Shown here: piece by piece, positions 6,671-14,786 of the stretch | Layout of the letters: each line of letters starts with the position of its first letter | Numbering within the stretch: position 1 is the stretch's first letter | Assembly (NCBI GenBank): GCA_902795095.1 | Contig: CADBKB010000038.1 | Location: 1 to 17,468, forward strand | Length of the DNA stretch: 17,468 nucleotides | Origin: Oscillospiraceae bacterium | GTDB lineage: Bacteria; Bacillota_A; Clostridia; Oscillospirales; Oscillospiraceae | Reading direction: 5' to 3' | Notes under the pieces: model-generated | Told to the model about the DNA's origin: nothing | The model's database searches: none | The model's input: the letters and a program-made list of their open reading frames with translations, nothing else | Program-made: the position numbers and the translations under genes

Positions 6671-8323
6671 TTATAAGCCCTCTTGCCAGGCGTCGATGGC
6701 TGTGATCAGGGGGCCCATCATCTGCTTTTTCCGGCTGACGACGCCGGGGAGCACGGCGCTGTTCGGTCCGGCCTCGACGCCGAAGGCGTCCTGCACCACC
6801 TGGCGCGCGCCCTGCCCCACAAACAGCAGCTCCGTGGACTCGTCGATGATGTTCGTGAGCATCAAAAACAGCATGTCCATGCCCGAGCTGGGCAGCAGGC
6901 TCTGCATGTAGGGCAGCATCCGGTCGCGCAGCCGGGAGAGTTCTCTGCGGCTGACGCTGGTGACCTGGGCCACCGCCAGGGATTTCATTTCCGCTTTGAA
7001 CCGCTTGCAGTCGATATGGAAGATCTCATCCGGCGTCTTGTCGCCGAGCTTGGAGCCGGCGTTGAACATGGCCGTGGCGTGGGCCTCCACGTCGATGCCT
7101 GCGATGGCCGCCAGCATCCGGGCGATGCGCTCGTCCGTGGGGGTGCAGGTGGGGGAGCGGAACATCAGCGTGTCAGAAAGGATCGCCGAGCACAGCAGGC
7201 CCGCGATCTGGGGTTCGATGGCGATGCCGTTCTCCTGGTACATGAGGGCGATGATGGTGGCGGTGCAGCCCAGGGGCTGGTTGCGGAAATAGATGGGATT
7301 CATGGTCTCCACGGAGTCGATCCGATGGTGGTCGATGACCTCGATCACTTCCGCGGCGCGGATGCCGTCCACCGCCTGATCCTTCTCGTTGTGATCCACC
7401 AGGATGACCTGCTGACGATCGATGTCCAGAAGATTTCGCTGGGAGATCATGCCGATGTAATAACCGTCGTTATCCAGAATGGGGAAGTAGCGTACCCGCA
7501 GTTTCGATACGTTGGCCTTTACTTCGGAAACCAGATCGTCGTCGCGGAAGGTGATGACGCCCTGGGTGCGCATGACGTGACGCACGGGCACCGCCTGGTT
7601 GATGAGCTTGGAGCAGGCATAGGTATCCAGGGGAGAGCTCACCACGCTGCAGCCCGCCTCCTGGGCCAGCTTCTGGATGGTCCGCGTGACCTTGGAGCCC
7701 AGGCAGACGATGATGCAGCCGGCTTTCATCTCGATGCACGACAGCTGGGACTCATAGCGGTTGCCCAGAAGGACCATGTCATGCTCGGAAATGTATTCCT
7801 CCATCACGTCGGGGTTGGCGGCGGCCACGACGACCTTGCCTTTGGTAAAGTGGTCTTCGGGATCGCCGACCACCATTTCCCCCTGGAGGGTATCGACGAT
7901 GTTGCGGTAGCGGGTGCCTGCCTCGGCCAGGGCGTTGGCGTCCTGATCCTCCATATAGAACCGGGCGATGTCGCCCAGGGTCAGGATGCCCTTGAGCTGT
8001 CCCTGGGGCGTCACCACGGGGACGGTCGGGATATCGTTGTCGCGCATGTATTCCCATGCCCGGCGCAGGGAGAGGTGGGAGCTGATTCCCTCGATCCGGC
8101 GGTACTGGACGTCGGCCAGGGTGGGCTCCAGCGTCTCCACCAGCTGGGGCGCCTCGGCGCGGAAGGTCTCGAGAATATATTTGGTTTCGTTATTGATCTC
8201 GCCTGCCCGGCAGGCGATATAGTCCCGCCCCGTGAGCTTGCGTTTGAGATTGGCATAGCAGATGGCGGAACAGATGGAGTCTGAGTCGGGGTTCTTATGC
8301 CCGATGACAATGACAGGCTTCAT
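6671..8323 (-). CDS. ppaC: CBS-domain family II (DHH) inorganic pyrophosphatase
   Basis: A 550-residue cytoplasmic enzyme hydrolysing pyrophosphate to phosphate, driving biosynthetic reactions. The DHH core is split by a regulatory insert, as in clostridial CBS-PPases. It shows GHKNPDSDS (8-16), a first CBS segment (about 75-125), a DRTGG-type domain (about 140-245), and a second CBS segment (about 248-302). Then come VDHNE (309-313), DHH (331-333) and the DHHA2 domain with SRKKQ (about 530-534), which binds substrate. Metal ligands (His9, Asp13, Asp15, the DHN and DHH residues) are present, consistent with a Mn/Co-dependent enzyme. In this class the CBS/DRTGG insert binds adenine nucleotides and diadenosine polyphosphates. 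ATG 8323 follows AAGGAGG; the rsmE stop is 21 bases upstream, so they share a transcript. Confidence 0.93.
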   Translation of the reverse strand: MKPVIVIGHKNPDSDSICSAICYANLKRKLTGRDYIACRAGEINNETKYILETFRAEAPQLVETLEPTLADVQYRRIEGISSHLSLRRAWEYMRDNDIPTVPVVTPQGQLKGILTLGDIARFYMEDQDANALAEAGTRYRNIVDTLQGEMVVGDPEDHFTKGKVVVAAANPDVMEEYISEHDMVLLGNRYESQLSCIEMKAGCIIVCLGSKVTRTIQKLAQEAGCSVVSSPLDTYACSKLINQAVPVRHVMRTQGVITFRDDDLVSEVKANVSKLRVRYFPILDNDGYYIGMISQRNLLDIDRQQVILVDHNEKDQAVDGIRAAEVIEVIDHHRIDSVETMNPIYFRNQPLGCTATIIALMYQENGIAIEPQIAGLLCSAILSDTLMFRSPTCTPTDERIARMLAAIAGIDVEAHATAMFNAGSKLGDKTPDEIFHIDCKRFKAEMKSLAVAQVTSVSRRELSRLRDRMLPYMQSLLPSSGMDMLFLMLTNIIDESTELLFVGQGARQVVQDAFGVEAGPNSAVLPGVVSRKKQMMGPLITAIDAWQEGL

Positions 8324-8344
8324 ATTGTACCTCCTTGCGTTGGT

Positions 8345-9076
8345 TTAGAATTCACCGCAGGCGAACATCAGCGCGGAAAGAGCGCACAGCGGCGCCGTCT
8401 CACAGCGCAGGATCCGCCTGCCGAGGGTGCAGATCTTCATGCCGCCGGCCCGGGCCTCGGCCACCTCCGCGGCGCTGAAGCCGCCCTCAGGCCCCGTCAT
8501 CAGGGCACAGGTGCGGAAATCGCCGGAAGCGATGGCGTCGTGGAAGGTGAAGGCATCCTCGTTTTCGTAGAAAAATACCGGCAGGTCGGCCTGGGCAGCC
8601 CTGGCGACCGCCTCACGAAAGCCCGGCAGGATCCGTATTTGCGGGATCGTGCCGCGGCCGGACTGCTCGGCGGCGGAGGCGGCGATTTTCTGCCAGCGCT
8701 CGAGCTTCCTGCCCTGGGATTTTTCATCCGGGCGGGAGACACAGCGCTCCGAGGGGAAGGCGACGATCTCCGCCGCGCCCAGCTCCGTGGCCTTCTGGAT
8801 CACATGCTCGAGTTTGTCCGACTTGGCGAAGGCCATGTAGACCGACGCGAAGGCCGCGGGCTCCGCCCGGGAGGGCTGCTCGGCATGGACCACAAGACTG
8901 TACTGTCCGGCGGAGACGTCGGACACCGTGCAGGAAAACTCCAGCCCCGCACCGTCGCAGACTGTCACCGCCTCGCCCTGTCGCAGGCGCAGGACCTTTG
9001 CGTGCTGGGCCTGTTCGCCGGACAGGGTGAAAAACCGCGTGCCCGACAATGCGCCTGGCAGGAAAAATCGGGGCAT
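8345..9076 (-). CDS. rsmE: 16S rRNA (uracil-1498-N3)-methyltransferase RsmE
   Basis: A 243-residue SPOUT-class methyltransferase that methylates U1498 of 16S rRNA using S-adenosylmethionine. An N-terminal PUA-like part (HAKVLRLRQGEAVTVCDG) is followed by the knotted C-terminal domain with KSDKLEHVIQKATELG, RCVSRP, ERWQKIAASAAEQSGR and the cofactor-binding MTGPEGGFSAAEV. The ending LGRRILRCETAPLCAL is typical of the family. Two ATGs are possible (9082 and 9076). The GGGAGG site is only 2 bases from the first but 8 from the second, and MPRFFL is the usual family beginning, so 9076 is preferred. First gene of a pair with ppaC and divergent from recG. Confidence 0.95.
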   Translation of the reverse strand: MPRFFLPGALSGTRFFTLSGEQAQHAKVLRLRQGEAVTVCDGAGLEFSCTVSDVSAGQYSLVVHAEQPSRAEPAAFASVYMAFAKSDKLEHVIQKATELGAAEIVAFPSERCVSRPDEKSQGRKLERWQKIAASAAEQSGRGTIPQIRILPGFREAVARAAQADLPVFFYENEDAFTFHDAIASGDFRTCALMTGPEGGFSAAEVAEARAGGMKICTLGRRILRCETAPLCALSALMFACGEF

Positions 9077-9108
9077 ACTCATCGCCTCCCTGGGTACTTT
9101 TCCTCTTC

Positions 9109-9136
9109 ATTTTACCATATATCGGTGAAAATGCAA
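9109..9136 (-). promoter_or_regulatory. rsmE-ppaC promoter
   Basis: Minus strand: TTGCAT (9131-9136), 16-base spacer, TAAAAT (9109-9114), about 33 bases before the rsmE start. Confidence 0.6.
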
Positions 9137-9144
9137 CGATTATC

Positions 9145-9173
9145 TTGATTTCTACATTGCCTTGCGCTATGAT
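9145..9173 (+). promoter_or_regulatory. recG promoter
   Basis: TTGATT (9145-9150), 17-base spacer, TATGAT (9168-9173), giving a leader of about 30 bases to the GTG start. It is back to back with the rsmE promoter, with only 8 bases between the two -35 boxes. Confidence 0.6.
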
Positions 9174-9208
9174 TATGCCAACGATACTATATGTGGGGGG
9201 TGAACGCC

Positions 9209-11260
9209 GTGCCGTCACTGTTCGATTCTGTGCGCTATCTCAAGGGCGTGGGGGAGGCCAGGGCCAGGCAGCTGCATAATCTCGGCGTGGATACCCTCTA
9301 TGACCTCATCGCCTACTTTCCACGGGCCTACGAGGACCGCAGCAGGATGGTGCCCATTGCCGAGCTGGAGGTGGATACCCCCGCCTGCTTCGAGGCAATG
9401 GTGGTTTCCCATCCCAGGCTGGCGCACATCCGGAAGGGCCTGGATCTGGTGAAGGTGCGGGTGGCCGATGAGACAGGGACCCTGAATCTGACCTTCTTCA
9501 ACCAGAGCTATATGAGCGACAACCTGGTCTATGGCCGGAGCTATATCTTCTACGGCGCGCTGACCGGCGATTATCTCGGCTATCAGATGACCAATCCCGT
9601 GGTGGAGAGGCCCGATGAGCCCGGCGTCGCCACGCGGCGCATCATGCCTGTGTACAGCCTCACCGCCGGGATCTCCAACAAGCTGATCTCCCGGTCCGTC
9701 ACCCAGGCGCTGGAGGCCTGCCGGGGTTCCATCCCCGAGGTGCTGCCCGCCGCCCAGCGGGAGCGCTACGGCCTGTGCGGAGCCCAGGAGGCCTACGACG
9801 CCATCCACAATCCGCCGGATTATGAGACCCTGGAGATCGCCAAGCGGCGACTGATTTTTGAAGAGTTTTTCATCTTCTCCATCGGACTGGCCATCCTGCG
9901 CCGGCGCAATACCGAGGTTACTCGCGCGCCTATGAAGGATCTGGCGCTGGAGGCGTTTTATCAGGCCCTGCCCTTCGCCCTGACCGGGGCCCAGAAGCGG
10001 GCCATCGATGAGATCCGCGCCGATGTGGGCAGCCCTGCCCCCATGGCCCGGCTGATCCAGGGCGACGTGGGCAGCGGCAAGACCATGGTGGCCGCGGCGG
10101 CGATCTATCTGGCCGCAAGAAACGGCCTGCAGAGCGCCATGATGGCGCCCACGGAGATCCTGGCGGAGCAGCACTATGCGTCCCTCAGCGCGCTGTTCGA
10201 GCCCATGGGCATCAAAACGGTGCTGCTGACGGGTTCCATGAAGGCCTCCCGCCGCAGGGAAGCCCTGGAGGCCCTGGCTCTGGGCCAGGCACAGCTGGCC
10301 GTGGGCACCCATGCCCTGCTGACGGATACCACACAGTTTCGTTCCCTGGGCCTGGTCATCGTGGATGAGCAGCACCGCTTCGGCGTCGCCCAACGCTCCC
10401 GCCTGGCCCAGAAGGGCGAGCATCCAAATCTGCTGGTCATGTCCGCCACGCCCATCCCGCGCACGCTGGCGCTGATCGTCTACGGCGATCTGGATGTATC
10501 CGTCATCGACGAGCTGCCCCCGGGGCGGCAGAGCGTGGATACCTACCTGGTGGGCGAGAATATGCGCGAGCGCATCCATGCCTTCATCCGCAAGCAGGTG
10601 GGGCAGGGGCATCAGTGCTATATCATCTGTCCTGCGGTGGAGGAAAGCCAGCTCGAAACCCTCAAATCAGCCCAGGTCTGGGCGGAGACCCTGCAAAAAA
10701 CTGTTTTCCCGGATCTTCGCATCGCCCTGCTCCACGGCAAGATGTCCGGCGCGGAGAAGGAGAAGGTCATGGGCGCCTTTGCCCGGGGGGAGAGCGATGT
10801 GCTGGTGGCTACCACGGTGGTGGAGGTGGGCATGGACGTGCCCAACGCCACGCTGATCGTCATTGAGAACGCCGACCGCTTCGGCCTGTCGCAGCTGCAT
10901 CAGCTCCGGGGACGTGTGGGCCGGGGGAAGGATAAGTCCTACTGCATTCTGTTCTCCTCCAACCGCAGCCCCGAGACCCAGGCCCGGCTCAAGGCCCTGT
11001 GCAGCACCAACGACGGATTTAAGATCGCCGAGGAGGACCTCGCTATGCGCGGCCCCGGCGACCTGTTCGGCAGTCGGCAGCACGGCCTGCCCGCTTTCAA
11101 GGTGGGCAATCTGGCCGTCGATCTGCCCACGCTGAAGACCGCCCAGCAGGCGGCGGAGGAGTTCCTGGCGAACCCGGATTACGCCCTGGCGCCGGAATAT
11201 CAGAGCCTGCTGACCCGCGTGCGGGCGCTGTTTGCCGCGGAATCTGACATATTCAACTAG
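9209..11260 (+). CDS. recG: ATP-dependent DNA helicase RecG
   Basis: A 683-residue branched-DNA translocase that remodels stalled forks and Holliday junctions. The N-terminal wedge (OB-fold) domain includes an HhH-like LKGVGEARARQLHNLGV and LIAYFPRAYEDRS. Helicase motifs: Walker A GDVGSGKT (about residue 285), DEQHRFG (about 385), VMSATPIPRTL, GRQSVDTY, and the motif VI region QLHQLRGRVGRG (about 560). The C-terminal GPGDLFGSRQHGLPAF matches the RecG TRG region. GTG at 9209 is chosen because GGGGGGTGA ends 5 bases before it. The in-frame ATG at 9191 lacks a ribosome site and would place that purine tract inside the coding region. Full length for the family; no sign of damage. Confidence 0.97.
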   Translation: MPSLFDSVRYLKGVGEARARQLHNLGVDTLYDLIAYFPRAYEDRSRMVPIAELEVDTPACFEAMVVSHPRLAHIRKGLDLVKVRVADETGTLNLTFFNQSYMSDNLVYGRSYIFYGALTGDYLGYQMTNPVVERPDEPGVATRRIMPVYSLTAGISNKLISRSVTQALEACRGSIPEVLPAAQRERYGLCGAQEAYDAIHNPPDYETLEIAKRRLIFEEFFIFSIGLAILRRRNTEVTRAPMKDLALEAFYQALPFALTGAQKRAIDEIRADVGSPAPMARLIQGDVGSGKTMVAAAAIYLAARNGLQSAMMAPTEILAEQHYASLSALFEPMGIKTVLLTGSMKASRRREALEALALGQAQLAVGTHALLTDTTQFRSLGLVIVDEQHRFGVAQRSRLAQKGEHPNLLVMSATPIPRTLALIVYGDLDVSVIDELPPGRQSVDTYLVGENMRERIHAFIRKQVGQGHQCYIICPAVEESQLETLKSAQVWAETLQKTVFPDLRIALLHGKMSGAEKEKVMGAFARGESDVLVATTVVEVGMDVPNATLIVIENADRFGLSQLHQLRGRVGRGKDKSYCILFSSNRSPETQARLKALCSTNDGFKIAEEDLAMRGPGDLFGSRQHGLPAFKVGNLAVDLPTLKTAQQAAEEFLANPDYALAPEYQSLLTRVRALFAAESDIFN

Positions 11261-11312
11261 TTTGCAAAAGCTAACTGCGTTAAAATTTGGCATTAAGAGC
11301 GGAAAAATGCGA

Positions 11313-11341
11313 TTGTAGTCCGGGTTAAAATGTAGTAGAAT
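11313..11341 (+). promoter_or_regulatory. gpmI promoter
   Basis: TTGTAG (11313-11318), 17-base spacer, TAGAAT (11336-11341), 37 bases before the start codon in a short AT-rich gap after recG. Confidence 0.6.
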
Positions 11342-11378
11342 ATAAATAGAGTTTTACCTACAGATTGGAGGAAATCAT

Positions 11379-12944
11379 ATGAAAAAACCCGTAGTACTGG
11401 TCATTATGGACGGCGTGGGCCTCGGCGACGGCGGCCCCGGCGATGCGGTCAAGCTGGCCAAAACCCCCACCCTCGATAAGCTCCTGGAAACCTGCCCCCA
11501 TACCTGGCTCAAGGCCCACGGCACCGCCGTCGGTCTTCCCACGGACGACGACATGGGCAATTCCGAGGTCGGCCACAATGCCCTTGGCTGCGGCCAGGTC
11601 TATTCCCAGGGCGCCAAGCTGGTGGACGAATCCATCGAGTCCGGCCTGATCTTCCAGTCCGAGGTCTGGAAGGACCTGGCCGCCAATGCGAAGGAAGAGG
11701 GCAAGGCCTTCCATTTCCTGGGCCTGCTGTCCGACGGCAACGTCCATTCGCACATCAACCATCTGTTTGCCCTGCTGGAGCGCTGCAAGGCCGAGGGAAT
11801 CCGCCGCGTTTACTGCCATATCCTGCTTGACGGCCGCGACGTGCCCGCCACCTCCGCCCTGGAGTATGTGGATCAGCTGGAGGACAAGCTCGCCGCCCTG
11901 CGGGAGCCCGGCTTTGATTATGCCATCGCCTCCGGCGGCGGCAGAATGCAGATCACCATGGACCGCTATCAGGCCAACTGGCCGATGGTGGAAGCGGGCT
12001 GGAAGACCCATGTGCGCGGCGAAGGCCGGCAGTTCGCCTCGGCCAGGGAGGCCATTGAGACCTACCGCGCCGAAACCGGCTGCATCGACCAGGATCTGCC
12101 CGCCTTTGTCATCGCCCGCGACGGCGCGCCCGTGGCGAAGATCGCCAACGGCGACAGCGTGGTGCTCTACAACTTCCGCGGCGACCGCGCCCAGGAGATC
12201 TCCCTGGCCTTCGACAAGGAGGATTTCTCCTTCTTTGACCGCGGCGACTACACCGGCGTCAAGTTTGCCGGCATGCTGCAGTACGACGGCGACCTGAAGA
12301 TCCCTACCCATTACCTGGTCCAGCCGCCCGTCATCCGCGATACGCTCACCGAGGTGCTTTGCGCCCACGGCATCCATGAATATGCCCTGTCTGAGACCCA
12401 GAAGTACGGCCACGTCACCTATTTCTGGAACGGCAACCGCTCCGGCAAGGTGGACGAGTCCCTGGAAGTCTATGAGGAGATCCCCTCCGACGTCATCCCC
12501 TTTGAGCAGGCTCCGGCCATGAAGTCCGTGGAGATCGCCGACCGCATGGTGGAGGCCATCGCCTCCGGCGAATTCCAGTTCCTGCGCTGCAACTTCCCCA
12601 ACGGCGACATGGTGGGTCATACCGGCGTCATCGACGCGGTCATCTACGCCATGGAGTGCGTGGACAACGGCGTGGCCAAGATCAAGGCAGCCTGCGAGAA
12701 GTACGGCTACACCCTGCTGGTCACCGCCGACCACGGCAACGCCGATCAGATGCTCGAGACCAAGAAGGGCAAGACCTCCATCCGCACCGCCCATTCCCTG
12801 AACCCGGTGCCCTTCATTATCTCCGATCCCGATCAGACCTTTGAAATCATTGAGGGCAAGTACGGTCTGGCGAATGTGGCGCCCACCATCGTCAAGCTGC
12901 TGGACATCGAAGCTCCCGCCTCCTGGGAAAAGAGCATGATCTGA
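11379..12944 (+). CDS. gpmI: 2,3-bisphosphoglycerate-independent phosphoglycerate mutase
   Basis: A 521-residue glycolytic enzyme interconverting 3- and 2-phosphoglycerate. It is a Mn-dependent member of the alkaline phosphatase superfamily. VLVIMDG (7-12) holds the metal-binding Asp11. DDMGNSEVGH (57-66) contains the catalytic Ser62 that forms the phosphoserine. NVHSHINH (His123) and DGRDVPATSA (151-160) bind substrate, NFRGDRAQE (about 268) contributes phosphate-binding arginines, and TADHGNADQM (about 448-457) completes the metal site. ATG follows TTGGAGGAAATCAT. Own promoter and strong terminator: a monocistronic housekeeping gene. It is slightly longer than typical clostridial enzymes and the N-terminus (GVGLGDGGPGDAVKLAKTP) is a variant, but all catalytic motifs are intact. 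Confidence 0.96.
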   Translation: MKKPVVLVIMDGVGLGDGGPGDAVKLAKTPTLDKLLETCPHTWLKAHGTAVGLPTDDDMGNSEVGHNALGCGQVYSQGAKLVDESIESGLIFQSEVWKDLAANAKEEGKAFHFLGLLSDGNVHSHINHLFALLERCKAEGIRRVYCHILLDGRDVPATSALEYVDQLEDKLAALREPGFDYAIASGGGRMQITMDRYQANWPMVEAGWKTHVRGEGRQFASAREAIETYRAETGCIDQDLPAFVIARDGAPVAKIANGDSVVLYNFRGDRAQEISLAFDKEDFSFFDRGDYTGVKFAGMLQYDGDLKIPTHYLVQPPVIRDTLTEVLCAHGIHEYALSETQKYGHVTYFWNGNRSGKVDESLEVYEEIPSDVIPFEQAPAMKSVEIADRMVEAIASGEFQFLRCNFPNGDMVGHTGVIDAVIYAMECVDNGVAKIKAACEKYGYTLLVTADHGNADQMLETKKGKTSIRTAHSLNPVPFIISDPDQTFEIIEGKYGLANVAPTIVKLLDIEAPASWEKSMI

Positions 12945-12961
12945 ACATAATTCAAAATACA

Positions 12962-12999
12962 GCTGCCGCAGAACGAGCGTTTTGCGGCAGCGTTTTTTT
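12962..12999 (+). terminator. gpmI terminator
   Basis: Perfect stem GCTGCCGCA (12962-12970) / TGCGGCAGC (12983-12991), with extra AACG/CGTT pairing possible inside the loop, followed by GTTTTTTTC. It lies 17 bases after the stop codon. Confidence 0.92.
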
Positions 13000-13066
13000 C
13001 TGGTGTTCCGCAGGGGCGGACTCCGGCGGCCGGATCCGCGGGAACGCCCCGGCGGGTTCGGCCGGG

Positions 13067-13426
13067 TTATAGCTTCAGGAACGCCTTTCTCAGCTCGGTT
13101 ACGCCTGTGAATAAAAGTAGCACACCGAAGAGCGTGCGCAGTAGAGCGACGTCCATCCGCCGGGCCAACAGCGCCCCGAGGGCCGCGGACAGGGCGCCGG
13201 CAAGCATGGCGGGGACGGCGGCGTTGAAATCCACCTGCCCGCGGCGGATATGCACGACTGCCGCAGCAAAGGCTGTGGGAAGGAAATACAGCAGGTTGAT
13301 CCCCTGGGCAGTGCGCTGCCCGAGCCCCGCCGCTGCTGTCAGCCAGACGATGAGCAGGCTGCCGCCGCCCAGGCCCATGCCCGAGAGGATCCCGCACAGA
13401 AGTCCCGCCAGGATGCCTAACGCCAT
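13067..13426 (-). CDS. Half-length TSUP (TauE/SafE) membrane protein, second of pair
   Basis: A 119-residue, four-helix membrane protein beginning MALGILAGLLCGILSGMGLG. It carries the glycine-rich TSUP repeat signature (GLLCGILSGMGLGGGSLLI) in its first helix, and ends VLLLFTGVTELRKAFLKL. TSUP (sulfite exporter TauE/SafE) transporters normally have two such four-helix repeats in one chain of about 250 residues. Here the second repeat has its own ATG at 13426, overlapping the stop of the first gene by 10 bases (ATGGCGTTAG). No strong ribosome site is seen, so translation is probably coupled. The two products would pair to form a full carrier for an organosulfur or carboxylate-type anion. Substrate unknown. 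Confidence 0.8.
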   Translation of the reverse strand: MALGILAGLLCGILSGMGLGGGSLLIVWLTAAAGLGQRTAQGINLLYFLPTAFAAAVVHIRRGQVDFNAAVPAMLAGALSAALGALLARRMDVALLRTLFGVLLLFTGVTELRKAFLKL

Positions 13427-13779
13427 TGCCGTACAGCGCCCCAGAGGATCAGCCCGCCCAGGATCGCGTGCAGCAGCCGCACCGGCGCGCGGCGCAGAAG
13501 CCGAGCGCCAAGCAGACCGCCGCAGGTCCCGCCGATCAGATAGGGAATGCTTTCTGCCCAAGCCAGATCTCCCTGGACGGCATATACCCCGAGGGATACC
13601 AGGCACAGCGGCGCCATGACGCACAGAGCCGTGGCGAAGGCCCTGCGCTCGTCCACGCTGCAGCCGCCCCGCAGCAGCGGCACCAGGAGCATGCCTCCGC
13701 CTGCGCCGAACAGGCCGCCGGCCAATCCCGCGGCGGCGCCGGCTGCGGCGGCCTTCCATTGAATCTTCTGCAAATCCAT
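13417..13779 (-). CDS. Half-length TSUP (TauE/SafE) membrane protein, first of pair
   Basis: A 120-residue protein with four predicted helices (about 12-38, 46-70, 77-95, 99-116) and the TSUP signature GLAGGLFGAGGGMLLVPLL in the first. Equal size and layout to the next gene mark them as two halves of an internally duplicated transporter. ATG 13779 is only one base from GGGAGGG, which is too close. Codon 3 is TTG (13771-13773) with about 7 bases of spacing and may be the true start. The stop codon TAG (13417-13419) sits inside the start of the partner. Upstream lies the sigG leader in the opposite direction; the promoter of this pair is not clear. Confidence 0.8.
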   Translation of the reverse strand: MDLQKIQWKAAAAGAAAGLAGGLFGAGGGMLLVPLLRGGCSVDERRAFATALCVMAPLCLVSLGVYAVQGDLAWAESIPYLIGGTCGGLLGARLLRRAPVRLLHAILGGLILWGAVRQWR

Positions 13780-13821
13780 CCCTCCCGGCTCAGTTTTGCC
13801 GGGGGCGGGGAGATTATGCGC

Positions 13822-13850
13822 GTATCAAACGGAAAATGGGGGAAATACTG
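13822..13850 (+). promoter_or_regulatory. Possible sigma-F/sigma-G-type promoter of sigG
   Basis: GTATC (13822-13826) and GGAAATACTG (13841-13850) resemble the forespore promoter pattern GYWTA / GGNRANANT, 38 bases before the sigG start. The spacer of 14 is slightly short. No sigma-A-like pair is visible in this 108-base gap, which makes a sporulation promoter plausible but not shown. Confidence 0.35.
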
Positions 13851-13887
13851 TTACCAACAACCGGCGTCCGCCGGGCGGAGGTAGCAA

Positions 13888-14664
13888 ATGCAGGGAAAGG
13901 TTGAGATCTGCGGCGTCAACACCGGGAGCCTGAAGACGCTGAGCAACGACGAGATGATGGCGCTTCTGAAAAAGGCCCAGGCGGGGGATGCGGAGGCGAG
14001 GCAAGCGCTGGTGGAGGGAAATCTGCGGCTGGTGCTCAGCGTGATCCAGCGATTCCTGGGCAGGGGAGAGAATCCCGACGATCTGTTCCAGGTGGGCTGC
14101 ATCGGTCTGATGAAGGCAATCAACAATTTTGACCTGAGCCAGAATGTTCGCTTCTCCACTTATGGCGTGCCCATGATCGCCGGGGAGATCCGGCGCTATC
14201 TGCGGGATTACAGCGCCATCCGGGTCAGCCGATCCGTGCGGGATACCGCTTATCGGGTGCTGCAGTGCAAGGAGGCCATGCTGGCAGGCACGAACCGGGA
14301 GCCTACCCTGGAGGAGATCGCCCGGACGCTGGGCCTGCCCCTGGAGGAGGTCAGCGAGGCCATGGACGCCATCTCCACGCCCGTCTCCCTTTATGAGCCG
14401 GTGTACTCCGACGGGGGAGATCCGTTGACGGTGATGGATCAGGTATATGACACCCGAAACACCGACGAGCAGTGGATCGAGCGCATCGCCCTGCGGGAGG
14501 CCATTTCCCGCCTGGGGGAGCGGGAGCGCCGCATCCTGGCCATGCGCTTCTATGACGGCAGGACCCAGATGGAGGTGGCAAGGCATATCGGCATCTCTCA
14601 GGCCCAGGTGTCCCGCCTGGAGAAGAACGCCCTGGGCGCCATCCGAAAGCATATCACTTCGTGA
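13888..14664 (+). CDS. sigG: RNA polymerase sporulation sigma factor sigma-G
   Basis: A 258-residue sigma-70 family protein. The opening KVEICGVNTGSLKTL is the hallmark of sigma-G. Region 2 holds NLRLVLSVIQRF, DDLFQVGCIGLMKAINNFDL and RFSTYGVPMIAGEIRRYLRD. Region 3 follows with RVSRSVRD and TLEEIARTLGLPLEEV. Region 4 contains ERERRILAMRFYDGRTQMEVA and the helix-turn-helix HIGISQAQVSRLEK. Sigma-G directs late forespore transcription (SASP, germination and DNA-repair genes) after engulfment. ATG at 13888 follows GGAGGTA. In many spore-formers sigG sits directly behind spoIIGA-sigE; here the preceding genes are TSUP halves on the other strand, so sigG stands alone. Confidence 0.95.
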   Translation: MQGKVEICGVNTGSLKTLSNDEMMALLKKAQAGDAEARQALVEGNLRLVLSVIQRFLGRGENPDDLFQVGCIGLMKAINNFDLSQNVRFSTYGVPMIAGEIRRYLRDYSAIRVSRSVRDTAYRVLQCKEAMLAGTNREPTLEEIARTLGLPLEEVSEAMDAISTPVSLYEPVYSDGGDPLTVMDQVYDTRNTDEQWIERIALREAISRLGERERRILAMRFYDGRTQMEVARHIGISQAQVSRLEKNALGAIRKHITS

Positions 14665-14676
14665 AGTATATTTTTT

Positions 14677-14705
14677 GCGCTGCCGTGGGAGAATATCGGC
14701 AGCGC
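14677..14705. repeat. GC-rich hairpin in the sigG-mazF gap
   Basis: Perfect 9-bp inverted repeat GCGCTGCCG / CGGCAGCGC with an 11-base loop, 12 bases after the sigG stop. A T-run (14671-14676) precedes rather than follows it on the plus strand, so it is not a standard terminator for sigG. It may be an RNA-end stabiliser, an attenuator or a protein site before mazF. Confidence 0.5.
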
Positions 14706-14786
14706 GTTACATATGATATATATGGAACGCAATACGGATGCAGGCGGCGCAGAAGGCCGCCTGCCGGTGCACGGAGTGTGAAACGG

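Noticed and set aside
6683..8284. 533-codon plus-strand ORF over ppaC
   Set aside because: Antisense shadow of a clear CBS-PPase; product is Asp/His/Gly-rich with no recognisable domain.
9215..10612. 465-codon minus-strand ORF over recG, and similar long frames over gpmI (11358-13397) and sigG (13825-14652)
   Set aside because: All lie opposite well-supported genes and have compositions typical of reverse-strand frames in GC-rich coding DNA.
13417..13430. Frameshift joining the two TSUP halves into one gene
   Set aside because: A usable ATG sits exactly at the junction, each half has its own signature and natural ending, and no slippery sequence is present; kept only as an alternative.
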